NCBI RefSeq assembly: GCF_028368995.1
Contig: NZ_JAQNDL010000003.1
Location: 2,914,001 to 2,978,000 of the forward strand
Length of the DNA stretch: 64,000 nt
Direction: 5' to 3'
Source of the DNA: Nannocystis bainbridge
GTDB lineage: Bacteria; Myxococcota_A; Polyangia; Nannocystales; Nannocystaceae
Shown here: in pieces, positions 24,763 through 32,764 of the stretch
How the letters are laid out: each line of letters opens with the position of its first letter
Position numbering within the stretch: position 1 is the stretch's first letter
The notes under the pieces: model-generated
The model's database searches: none
What the model saw: only the letters and a program-made list of their open reading frames with translations
Told to the model about the DNA's origin: nothing
Made by a program: the position numbers and the translations under genes

Positions 24763-26894
24763 CCCGCGTGCTAGACGTGCTCGCCTTCGCCTGGCCGCTG
24801 GGGCGCGCGGGCGAGGCCCTCACCGCTCTCGCCGCGCAGGCTGGCCTGCAGCCGGACCTGCGCGAGCTCGGCACACCGGCCACGGCCGTGCTCGCCGACC
24901 CTGACGACGCCGCCATCGAGCGCTGGCTCGCCGGCGCCGCCGCGGGCCTCGGGCTCGAGGCCGAGGCCGTCGACACCGACATCGCCGGCGTCGACGACCT
25001 GCTCGCCGCCTGCGCCCCCGCGCTCCTGCGGATCGGCCCTGAAGCTCGCCATCTCCTGCTCATCTTGCGCGGCAGTCGCCGCCACCTCCTCGTGATCGCC
25101 CCCGATCTCCGCCCGCGTCGTCTCGCCACCGCCGCCGTGCGCCGCCTCGTCTGCGAGCCCGTGCTCGCCCCCCTGCGCGGCCGCACCGAGGCCCTCGTCG
25201 ATCGCACCGGCCTCACCCGTGGCCCGCGTCGCGACCGCGCCGTCGATGCATTGCTGCGCGAGCGCCTCGGCGGCCTGCGGGTCGGTCGCGCCTTTGTCCT
25301 CCGCCCCTCGCCCGCCGCCCCGCTGCTCCGCTTGCTGCGCGCCGAGGGCCTCGTCCGCAGCGCCCTCGCCCTCGCCGGCCTGCACGCCGCCGAGCTCGCG
25401 GTGATGATCGCCGCCTGGGCGCTGATCGGCGGCCTCGTGTTCGCCGGCCGCACCGACACCGGCTGGTCGCAGGCGTGGCTGCTGTTGCTGCTGACCGTCG
25501 TGCCATGTCGCATGGGACAGGCGGCGATCGTCGGCGACATCTTGCAGCGGGCCGGCGCCCTCCTGAAGCGGCGCCTGCTCGTCGGCGCCCTCGCCCTGCC
25601 CGGCGACCTCACCCGGCGCGAGGGCGCGGGCCTGCTGCTCGGTCGCGTGCTCGAGACCGCCGCCGTCGAGTCACTCGGCCTGCGCGGCGGCCTGGTCTCG
25701 CTGGTCGCCGCGCTCGAGTTCGCGGCCGCCGTACCGATCCTCGCGCTCGGCCCCGCGCCCGCGCTGCACCTCGCGCTGCTGGCCGCCTGGACCCTCGTCA
25801 GCGTCATCCTCGTTCGCCGCACCGGCCAGCACCTCGCCGCCTGGACCGAAGCGCGCGGCGAGCTCACCCACCACCTCGTCGAGGCCATGGTCGGCCACCG
25901 CACCCGCCTCGCTCAAGAAGCGCCCGAGCGCTGGCACGACGCCGACGACGCTCGCCTCGTGCGCGTGCTCGCCCACGAGGCCCGGCTCAACCGCAGCGAG
26001 TCGCTGCTGGTCGCCCTGCTCCCGCGCGGCTGGCTGGTGCTCGGCCTGGCCGCGCTGCTGCCCGCGTTCGTCACCGGCTCGGCCCCGCCCGCCACCATCG
26101 CCGCCGCGATCGGCGGGGTGCTGCTGGCCCAGCGCGGGCTCGCCACCTTCGTCGTCGGCGCCACCGCCCTGCTCGGCTGCGGCGTCGCCGTGCGCCAGGC
26201 CCTGCCGATGCTGCGCGCCGCCGAGTCGGCCGACGACGGCGCGCACGGCCTCATGCTCGCCGCGCCGCCCGTGCCCGCGGGCCAGCCGATCCTCGTCGCT
26301 CGCGGCCTCGGCTTCCGCTACCCCGGGCGCGAGCGGCCGGTCCTGCGCGACGTCGACCTGACGATCGCCGCCGGTGATCGCCTCCTGCTCGAGGGCGGCT
26401 CCGGCGGCGGCAAGTCGACCCTCGGCGCGGTGGTGGCCGGCCTGCGCGAACCCACCGGCGGCCTCGTCCTGCTCGCCGGCCTCGATCGCCCCACCCTCGG
26501 CCTGGTCGGCTGGCGCCGCCGCGTCGCCGCCGCCCCGCAGTTCCACGAGAACCACGTCGTCACCGCCCCGCTCGCCTTCAACCTGCTGATGGGCCGCGGC
26601 TGGCCGCCGACCCAACCTCAGCTCGCCGAGGCCGAGGCCGTCTGCCGCGAGCTCGGCCTCGGCGACCTGCTCGAGCGCATGCCCAGCGGCCTGCAGCAGA
26701 TGGTCGGAGAGACAGGCTGGCAGCTGTCGCACGGCGAGCGCAGCCGCCTCTTCATCGCCCGCGCGCTGCTGCAGGACGTCGACCTCCTGGTCCTCGACGA
26801 GAGCTTCGCCGCCCTCGACCCCGCGACCCTGCAGCAGGCCCTCCGCTGCGTGCTCACCCGCGCCCGCGCGGTCCTGGTGATCGCCCACCCGTGA
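24759..26894 (+). CDS. ABC transporter ATPase/permease, partner of the C39 exporter
   Basis: A 711-residue protein. I choose TTG 24759 because it overlaps the previous stop (TTGA) and GGAG lies eight bases upstream. Residues 1-190 resemble a degenerate, Cys-less C39-like domain (ALLRIG, LLLILRGSRRHLLVIAPDL). Six TM segments follow, then the ATPase GGSGGGKST (about 547), LSHGERSRLFIARALL and LLVLDESF. In NHLM-like export systems a second ABC protein forms the heteromeric partner. A GTG at 24768 is an alternative start without a well-spaced ribosome site. Confidence 0.82.
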   Translation: MTRVLDVLAFAWPLGRAGEALTALAAQAGLQPDLRELGTPATAVLADPDDAAIERWLAGAAAGLGLEAEAVDTDIAGVDDLLAACAPALLRIGPEARHLLLILRGSRRHLLVIAPDLRPRRLATAAVRRLVCEPVLAPLRGRTEALVDRTGLTRGPRRDRAVDALLRERLGGLRVGRAFVLRPSPAAPLLRLLRAEGLVRSALALAGLHAAELAVMIAAWALIGGLVFAGRTDTGWSQAWLLLLLTVVPCRMGQAAIVGDILQRAGALLKRRLLVGALALPGDLTRREGAGLLLGRVLETAAVESLGLRGGLVSLVAALEFAAAVPILALGPAPALHLALLAAWTLVSVILVRRTGQHLAAWTEARGELTHHLVEAMVGHRTRLAQEAPERWHDADDARLVRVLAHEARLNRSESLLVALLPRGWLVLGLAALLPAFVTGSAPPATIAAAIGGVLLAQRGLATFVVGATALLGCGVAVRQALPMLRAAESADDGAHGLMLAAPPVPAGQPILVARGLGFRYPGRERPVLRDVDLTIAAGDRLLLEGGSGGGKSTLGAVVAGLREPTGGLVLLAGLDRPTLGLVGWRRRVAAAPQFHENHVVTAPLAFNLLMGRGWPPTQPQLAEAEAVCRELGLGDLLERMPSGLQQMVGETGWQLSHGERSRLFIARALLQDVDLLVLDESFAALDPATLQQALRCVLTRARAVLVIAHP

Positions 26895-26950
26895 GGCTGT
26901 CCCTCAGGACATCCCGTCGCAACTTCACCCGGCTCGCTCCTCGAGCTCTA

Positions 26951-26979
26951 TCTAAAAATAAAATGTCCGAAAGGACAGC
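26951..26979 (-). terminator. Rho-independent-like terminator of the FAD monooxygenase gene
   Basis: On the minus strand, TGTCC, TTTC, GGACA is followed by TTTTATTTTTA. The stem is a TGTCC/GGACA copy and the T-rich tract makes it the clearest intrinsic terminator of this family in the window. The gap 26895-27075 also holds GCTGTCCCTCAGGACATC just after the plus-strand stop. Confidence 0.6.
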
Positions 26980-27075
26980 CGGCACGTCCGGCGTGATCGC
27001 CCCGGCGTCACCGCGTGCGCAGCTCGCCGCAGCGCGACCTTGCCTGCGACCACCGGCTTTGTCGCAGCCGGCCGC

Positions 27076-28566
27076 TCAGGCCTGCTCTTCGTCGCGGTGC
27101 GGCAGCCACGACGGCCGGACCTGGGCCCACATCACCTGCGCCACCAGCCCCAGCTTGTTGCTCGCCAGCATCGCCGCCCCGGTCACCTGGCGCAGGCGGT
27201 CGCGGGCCGGCAGCGCCCGCGCGTGGCGGGGCACCAGGCTCGTCTCGAGCGCGTGGCGGGCCGTCTTGAGGTACTCCGTCAGGAACACCGAAGGCCGGCC
27301 CTCCGCGCACGAGAGCAGCGCCATCGACCGCACCCGCGACTCGTGGCTCGCCTCCCAGTAGTCGAACAGCGCCCGCTGGATCGCCCGCGCCCCGTCGTTG
27401 CCGCCGCGGAACACCTCGTAAATCGCGTCGGCCAGCGCCTGCCGCGTCGGCACGTAGCGGTCGTGGATCGCCCGGTAGCGGCGCACCGCCGCGTCGTCCA
27501 GCCACGCCTCGTGCAGCGACGCCCCGGCCCGCAGGCTCGCCTGCTCGCCGAGCACCTCCGCGTCGCGCAGGCCCATCGTCATCCCGCTGGCCGTGATCGG
27601 GTGCGAACAACCGGCCGCGTCGCCGACCAGCACCAGCCCTGGCGAGCTCGCGCGCGGGGCCGGCAGGTTGACCGTCGGCGCCATCTCGAACGGCCCCTTG
27701 TGCGTGCTGATCGCGTGGGCCAGCTGCTCGCCGAGCGCCGTCGGCAGATAGGGGATGAACGTCTCGAGCAGGAACTCCGCCAGCTTGGCGCCCTTGGCCG
27801 GCAGCTGCGCCGGCAGGTCGAGCGTCACCCGGTACGTCAGACCCTCCGCGTCGCGGTGGATCGGGTAGACCAGCACCGGCCCCCACGCGCCGAGCACGAT
27901 GTTGCCCCACGTCGCCGCCGACACCGCCGCGTCGCGCAGCTCGAGCCCCGCCGTGAAGCCGATCGTCTGCCGGTCGTCGGGCACGCCGGCGAGGCGCCGG
28001 ACCTGGCTCGCCTTGCCGTCGGCGCCGACCACCAGGTCGGCGCGCACCTCGACCTCTTCGCCGTCGGGCCCGCTGAGCACCGCCCCGAGCACGCGCTCGC
28101 CGAACCCGCGGACCAGCGACTTGATCGTCCAGCCCTCGTGCAGGTCGACCTGCGGCCGGCGCGTGATCACCTGCCGCATCACCTTGACCAGCGTCTTGTG
28201 GTGGACCGCGAGCCCCTGCGGCCGCTGCCCGGCCACGTCGGCGTACGGCAGCTCGACGTAGCGGCCCTCGGCCCGCTCGCGCACCGTGAAGCCATCGACG
28301 TCGACCGCGCCGGCCGCCTTGAGCGGGCCGTAGAAGCCGAGGTCCTCGAGCACCTGGGCCCCGCGCGGGTGGATGAACTCGCCGGCGAACCGCGGCGCCG
28401 AGCCCTTGTGGCGGTCGATCACCAGGATCTTGCGCCGCCGGCCCTTGTCGGCCAGCGCCAGCGCCTGGGCCACCGCGCAGCCGGCCATGCCCGCGCCGAT
28501 GATCACGACGTCGTAGCGCGCCCCCGGCCTCGCTCCCGCTTCGCTCTTGTCTGGCTGCATGGTCAT
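27076..28566 (-). CDS. squalene-epoxidase-like FAD-dependent monooxygenase
   Basis: A 496-residue class A flavoprotein. Dinucleotide fold VVIIGAGMAGCAVA (23-28 GAGMAG), then RFAGEFIHPRGAQVLEDLG, which parallels the R-x-x-GE-L-x-P-G segment of squalene epoxidases, the DG motif VVGADGKASQVRR and the GD motif VLVGDAAGCSHPITASGM (315-323). Geranylgeranyl-reductase-type enzymes share the fold and are the main alternative. It follows the terpene-cyclase-like gene on the same strand after 32 bases that hold a palindrome, so the two likely act on the same isoprenoid. The start may be ATG 28560. Confidence 0.75.
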   Translation of the reverse strand: MTMQPDKSEAGARPGARYDVVIIGAGMAGCAVAQALALADKGRRRKILVIDRHKGSAPRFAGEFIHPRGAQVLEDLGFYGPLKAAGAVDVDGFTVRERAEGRYVELPYADVAGQRPQGLAVHHKTLVKVMRQVITRRPQVDLHEGWTIKSLVRGFGERVLGAVLSGPDGEEVEVRADLVVGADGKASQVRRLAGVPDDRQTIGFTAGLELRDAAVSAATWGNIVLGAWGPVLVYPIHRDAEGLTYRVTLDLPAQLPAKGAKLAEFLLETFIPYLPTALGEQLAHAISTHKGPFEMAPTVNLPAPRASSPGLVLVGDAAGCSHPITASGMTMGLRDAEVLGEQASLRAGASLHEAWLDDAAVRRYRAIHDRYVPTRQALADAIYEVFRGGNDGARAIQRALFDYWEASHESRVRSMALLSCAEGRPSVFLTEYLKTARHALETSLVPRHARALPARDRLRQVTGAAMLASNKLGLVAQVMWAQVRPSWLPHRDEEQA

Positions 28567-28598
28567 GTCCTTTTGCGCATGTCCTAAGGGTCAGATGA

Positions 28599-30518
28599 TC
28601 AGAGGTTGCCGCCGAGGGCCACGAACTGGTCGAGGGCCAGCGCCGCCTCGCGCACGCCGGCGGTCGGGTCGTGGCACACCGGCGACAGCCCGAAGCCCTC
28701 CGCCCACGCCCCGCCGAGGTCCTCCTTGTCGGCCTCGATCGCCTGCACCAGCTCGCGCACCGCCCGCTGCGTCTGCACGCACGCCGCCCCCTCGAGCGCC
28801 ATCAGGGCCTGGGCCGCCAGCGCCGTCAGCACCGGCGCGCCGAAGCTGCCGTCCTCGCGCTGGCGCCCGCGGAGCTGGCGCTCGACCGTCTGCCGCAGCG
28901 GGTGCGTCGGCGGGCACAGGGCCGCCGCGCACAGGCCGACCTCGGCCAGCGTCGCCACGTCGATGTAGTCGGAGGCCCGCGAGGACACGTCGGCTGTCCG
29001 CGAGGACAGGTCCATCGTCACCCGCCGCCACAGGAACTCGAGCCCGCGGGCGACCCGGTCGTCGTCGGCCTGGAACCCGAGCCGGGCCAGCTGGCGCAGC
29101 GCCGCCGCCGTCACGCGCACGCGCGTCGGCCCGTGCGGATCACCGGCCGACAGCAGCGCCACGTCGCGGATCGGGAACCGGGCCATGAACACGTCGGACT
29201 CGCCGCGCTCGAACCGGCAGAACCCGCCGTCGAGCTCCTGCATCGCCATCAGCACCTCGACCGCGCGCCGGGCCGCCGCGCGGATCCGCGTCTGCAGCGG
29301 CGACGACTTCGGCACCGCCGCCAGCGCCTCGAGCACCGCGCAGGTCGACAGCGTGTCGACGTAGCGGTCGGCCCCGGGCTCGTACGGCCAGCCGCCGGCC
29401 GGCGCGTTGACCCGCAGCTGCCACTCGCCGGGCGCCGTGATCTCCTGGTCCAAGAGCCAGGTCAGCATCGCCTCCGCGTCGGCGTCGCCGGCGGCCAGCG
29501 CCACCCGCACCAGCCGCGCCGTCGTCACCAGCGGCTCGCTCACCTGCCCCTGGGTCAGGTGGACCGTCTCCCCGCTGGCCCCGCCGGCGAAACGGGTGCG
29601 CCCCCGCGCGCGCCGGAGGTAGTCGAGGCCCTCGCGGATCCGCGGATCGTCGAAGCTGGCCCCGAGCACTCGCAGCGCCATCAGGCTCATGAGCGTCGGC
29701 TGGGCCGAGAACCACCCGCCGTGGCGCTGCTGCGCGTCGACCAGCCAGCGCTGCACCCGGGCCAGCGCCGTCGTCAGCACCGGCCCGCGCGGCAGCTTGC
29801 GGATCACCTTGACCGCCTGGTCGAAGGTCTGCAGCAGATCTCCCGCCAGCCCCGGCTGCGTCAGTCGCGGCAGGATCGGCTCGCCGTCGGGCCGCGTGAG
29901 CAGCAGCGCCCGCGGGTCCGGCAGGTGCACCCGCGCCGGCGCGCGCGAAAGCAGCAGGTACGGCGTCATCACCCCGCGGCCCCACGGGGACACCCGGCTC
30001 GGCGACAGGATCGTCCACGCCGGCAGCAGCCACAATTCGGCCGGGAACGTCGGCACCCAGCTCCACGGGATCGCGTCGGCCATCGCCAGCCACATGCGCA
30101 CCGCCGCGTTGGCGCGCTGGGCCCCGCCGAGCTCGTGGACCACCCGGCGCGCCCGCACCAGGTGCTCGGCCGAGGGGTCGTCGCCCGCCTCGACCAGCGC
30201 CCACCAGCCGAACACGGTCAGCGACAGGTCGGGCCCCCCGCCCGGCAGGTGCCAGGCGCCCGAGGGCTGCTGGTCGGCGCGGATCCACCGGGCCAGGCCG
30301 GCGGCTTCCTCGGGCGAGAGGTCGTGGAACAGGCGATCGGCCAGCAACACCTCGCACGCGAGGCTGATGTCGGGCACACCCAGGGACCAGTGCAGCTCGC
30401 TCCCGGCGCGCCCGCTCACCGCCGCCCGCTGCCGCCAAACGGCTGCGCGTGCGAAGACTCGGGCTTGCGCCACTGCCAGCCGCTCGTGGAGCGTCGATTT
30501 CGCCGCCGGAGCCGTCAT
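28599..30518 (-). CDS. squalene-hopene/oxidosqualene-cyclase-like protein lacking the DxDD acid
   Basis: A 639-residue alpha/alpha-toroid protein. Family marks: FPAELWLLPAWTILSPSRVS matches the SHC segment before the active site, and QW-type repeats occur (QQPSGAW, QQRHGGW, MQELDGGF, QREDGSFG). Where SHC has DxDDTA, this protein reads DTLSTC (388-393) after GGWPYEPGADRYV: the first Asp stays but the proton-donating Asp is Leu. It also lacks the OSC DCTAE. It may therefore not cyclise squalene by the normal route. It is the first gene of a two-gene unit with the epoxidase-like gene. It carries an in-frame GGACA/TGTCC copy (DLSSRTADVSSR). Confidence 0.75.
   Translation of the reverse strand: MTAPAAKSTLHERLAVAQARVFARAAVWRQRAAVSGRAGSELHWSLGVPDISLACEVLLADRLFHDLSPEEAAGLARWIRADQQPSGAWHLPGGGPDLSLTVFGWWALVEAGDDPSAEHLVRARRVVHELGGAQRANAAVRMWLAMADAIPWSWVPTFPAELWLLPAWTILSPSRVSPWGRGVMTPYLLLSRAPARVHLPDPRALLLTRPDGEPILPRLTQPGLAGDLLQTFDQAVKVIRKLPRGPVLTTALARVQRWLVDAQQRHGGWFSAQPTLMSLMALRVLGASFDDPRIREGLDYLRRARGRTRFAGGASGETVHLTQGQVSEPLVTTARLVRVALAAGDADAEAMLTWLLDQEITAPGEWQLRVNAPAGGWPYEPGADRYVDTLSTCAVLEALAAVPKSSPLQTRIRAAARRAVEVLMAMQELDGGFCRFERGESDVFMARFPIRDVALLSAGDPHGPTRVRVTAAALRQLARLGFQADDDRVARGLEFLWRRVTMDLSSRTADVSSRASDYIDVATLAEVGLCAAALCPPTHPLRQTVERQLRGRQREDGSFGAPVLTALAAQALMALEGAACVQTQRAVRELVQAIEADKEDLGGAWAEGFGLSPVCHDPTAGVREAALALDQFVALGGNL
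28984..29013. repeat. TGTCC/GGACA element within the cyclase-like gene
   Basis: GAGGACACGTCGGCTGTCCG, then CGAGGACAGG, encodes SSRTADVSSRA on the minus strand, a Ser/Arg-rich loop between two toroid repeats. Confidence 0.5.
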
Positions 30519-30701
30519 GAGGCGGCGCCGACGCTAGCACGCGGGCCCCAGCCACCTGGTGATGCCCGTCACAGGCAAACCGCCGCGCCGACGCCATCCA
30601 CGCGCCTGCGCAGCCGGCGCCAAGCTCGTTTGCAGCCCGTCCGCGCGGCCCGCGGCGAACCTGCTTGCGACCCGGCGCTCGGGTTTGCAACACTGGCGGC
30701 G

Positions 30702-31334
30702 ATGTCCCGCCTCTCGCTCACCGCCGTTCTCGGCCTCTGCACCACCAGCGCTCTCTTCCTGTCCGCCTGCAAGGAGGAAGCAGCGGAGGAGTTCGGCTTC
30801 ACCTGCGTGGAGCTGATCCAGGCCCAGAACCAGGAGGAGAACCCCTTCCTCGGCACCGCCCAGATCAAGGTCACCCTCAAGTACGAGCAGTGCCTGATCG
30901 ACTACTACACCAAGACCAACACCGACCAGGCGATGAACGGCAAGGACGGCGAGGCCGTGTTCGGCGAGTGGGCCGATCGCCTGTGCAGCGAGAGCGTGTC
31001 CGACTCGCTGGTCGCCTGCGAGGTCGAGAGCTTCGCGCAGACGCTGCAGCCGTCCGAGAACAACCCGATCTTCCAGATGACGGTGACCTACCGCGTCACC
31101 GACCCGAGCAAGGTCAACAGCCGCACGCTGCTGTGGGGCCCCGGCCCGGTCCAGGCCTACGCCGACTGCTCCGGCGCCCTCAAGCCGTTCGTCAAGCTGA
31201 CCTTGCCCTCCGACGTCATCGGCATCGACAAGGACGGCAAGACCATCTGGAACGCCCAGTCGTGGAGCAACCCCCGCGGCATCATGCAGCGCAACACCGC
31301 CGGCTGCATCCAGGCCTCGATCGCCCGCCAGTGA
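30702..31334 (+). CDS. putative lipoprotein
   Basis: A 210-residue protein with signal SLTAVLGLCTTSALFLSAC (lipobox Cys near 23). The mature part has six or so Cys and reads as a compact beta-rich domain (IKVTLKYEQCLIDYYTKTNT, FQMTVTYRVTDPSKV). I recognise no family. It is unusual here in being Lys- and Asn-richer than its neighbours. It is followed 10 bases later by another lipoprotein gene on the same strand. Confidence 0.65.
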   Translation: MSRLSLTAVLGLCTTSALFLSACKEEAAEEFGFTCVELIQAQNQEENPFLGTAQIKVTLKYEQCLIDYYTKTNTDQAMNGKDGEAVFGEWADRLCSESVSDSLVACEVESFAQTLQPSENNPIFQMTVTYRVTDPSKVNSRTLLWGPGPVQAYADCSGALKPFVKLTLPSDVIGIDKDGKTIWNAQSWSNPRGIMQRNTAGCIQASIARQ

Positions 31335-31344
31335 GCCGCCGGCC

Positions 31345-32337
31345 ATGACGCTCCGGCGCGTGGCCCTCACGGCCGCCCTGGCGTGCAACCCTCCGGCGAG
31401 CAGCGACCCGGCCCCCGTGGCCCCGGTCGAAGCCGCCCCGCCGGAGCCCACCTGCGAGGAACCCCCGCCCGGCACTCTCGCCTGGCTCGCCGAGCTCGCG
31501 GCCCCGGCCGCCGAAGCCCGGCGAGCCGTCGCGCCGCCTCGCGCCCCGACGCCCGACGATCCGCGCCCCGACGTCCCGCCGGGAAGCAGCGAGTCGACTG
31601 CGCGAAGCAGCGAGTCGACAACGCGAAGCGCCGAGTCCACTGCGCGCAGCGCCGAGTCCACTGCGCGAAGCAGCGAGCCCCGCAACGATTCCCCGACCCG
31701 CAATGATTCGCCGGCCCGCGGATCATCCCCCGGCCGCAACCCCGGTGAGCCCACGGTCGGCGAGCCGCCTGCCCGATCGGTCATGCCCGATCGGACATGT
31801 CCCTGGGTACTTTTTAAAACCGACGAGGGCCCGCTCGCCGTGCGCCCGCTCGGCCGCGGCGAGGCTGCCCCGCCGCACGTGCGCGCCCCCGTGCCCGTCG
31901 TCCCGCCGGCAGCTTGCCGCCCGTGTCGCTGGTCCGGCGTCGTCACCCCGGTCGGCCCGATCCTCCTCGCCGTGCGCCCCTCCGCCGACAGCGAGCTCGC
32001 CGCCGAGGCGTGGATCGGCGCCGGCATGCCGCCCTCGCCGCGCGTCGATGTCGAGCCCGCCCCTCTCGTGTTCGCCCCGCTGTGGTTCGGCCAACCTGGC
32101 TTTGGGGACAGCACCCTCCAGGGTCCCGCGTGGGCCCTCGCCCCGCGCCTGTGCGGCCGCGAGCTGGTCCTGCTGCCCACCCCGCGCCTCCCCGGCGCCG
32201 GCGCCGAGGAGCCCCCGCCCGCCCTCGTCCGCGCCGCTGGCGTCTACGCCGCCGCCGGCAGCGAGCTCCTGCGCCAGGACGTACCTATCCCTTCGGACAT
32301 GTCCAATTGCACAGCCATCCCGCTCGAGCTGCCCTGA
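31345..32337 (+). CDS. putative secreted protein with 7-residue Ser-rich repeats
   Basis: A 330-residue protein. A short signal RRVALTAALACNPP with Cys14 suggests a lipoprotein. Residues about 80-115 are heptad repeats of the type SSESTAR, encoded by a 21-bp tandem repeat. The C-terminal half (from about 165) is Pro/Leu-rich, with WSGVVTPVGPILLAVRP and PLWFGQPGFG. Two palindromic copies lie in frame (SVMPDRTCPW and IPSDMSNC). Function unknown. Confidence 0.55.
   Translation: MTLRRVALTAALACNPPASSDPAPVAPVEAAPPEPTCEEPPPGTLAWLAELAAPAAEARRAVAPPRAPTPDDPRPDVPPGSSESTARSSESTTRSAESTARSAESTARSSEPRNDSPTRNDSPARGSSPGRNPGEPTVGEPPARSVMPDRTCPWVLFKTDEGPLAVRPLGRGEAAPPHVRAPVPVVPPAACRPCRWSGVVTPVGPILLAVRPSADSELAAEAWIGAGMPPSPRVDVEPAPLVFAPLWFGQPGFGDSTLQGPAWALAPRLCGRELVLLPTPRLPGAGAEEPPPALVRAAGVYAAAGSELLRQDVPIPSDMSNCTAIPLELP
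31584..31682. repeat. 21-bp tandem repeat in coding sequence
   Basis: Units of 21 bases start at 31584, 31605, 31626 and 31647 with a partial fifth at 31668 (AGCAGCGAGTCGACTGCGCG and variants), giving seven-residue repeats SSESTAR/SAESTAR. Copy number may vary between strains by slippage. Confidence 0.8.
31771..31806. repeat. TGTCC/GGACA element within the secreted-protein gene
   Basis: TCATGCCCGATCGGACATG plus TCC, preceded by GCCCGATCGG, is read as ARSVMPDRTCPW. It separates the low-complexity N-terminal part from the C-terminal domain. Confidence 0.55.
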
Positions 32338-32764
32338 GCCGCGTCTGACCGGGCGAACCAGCACCCTGCGACCGCGATCTCGTTCGTGGCGCCGGACCCG
32401 ACGACATCGCCGAGTCGGCCGATGAGCGAGGCCGTTCCCGCGCGGAGTTGTTTCCGCGCGGAAACAGTGCCCTCGGCGCCAATAAACACTCGGGTACGCG
32501 TTCATTCGATCGCCGCAATCGATTCGTCGCTCGCGCGAGAATCGAGCCCCGATCGGCACAGGCTGGGCTCGAATCCAGATCGCTCGTCCGATGACTCCTG
32601 GGCGGGTTTCGTTCGGGAGGCCCGCACGAGGTCCTCGACGTGCTCGACGCCGCAGTCGACACCTCCGCCCGGGTATGTCCATACGCTGCTACCCCTGCGT
32701 CCGAATTTTGACAGATGTCGGCGCCTCTCCGTAAGTTGTCATCCAATACCCTCGAGGCTCAGCC
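32338..32764. other. non-coding gap with a possible promoter
   Basis: No convincing gene is seen. The base composition is closer to the following atypical gene than to the chromosome around it. TTGACA at about 32709, 18 bases, then TAAGTT form a reasonable sigma-70-like promoter for the gene at 32765. GTTTCCGCGCGGAAAC at about 32449-32464 is a perfect palindrome and a candidate regulator site. Confidence 0.35.
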
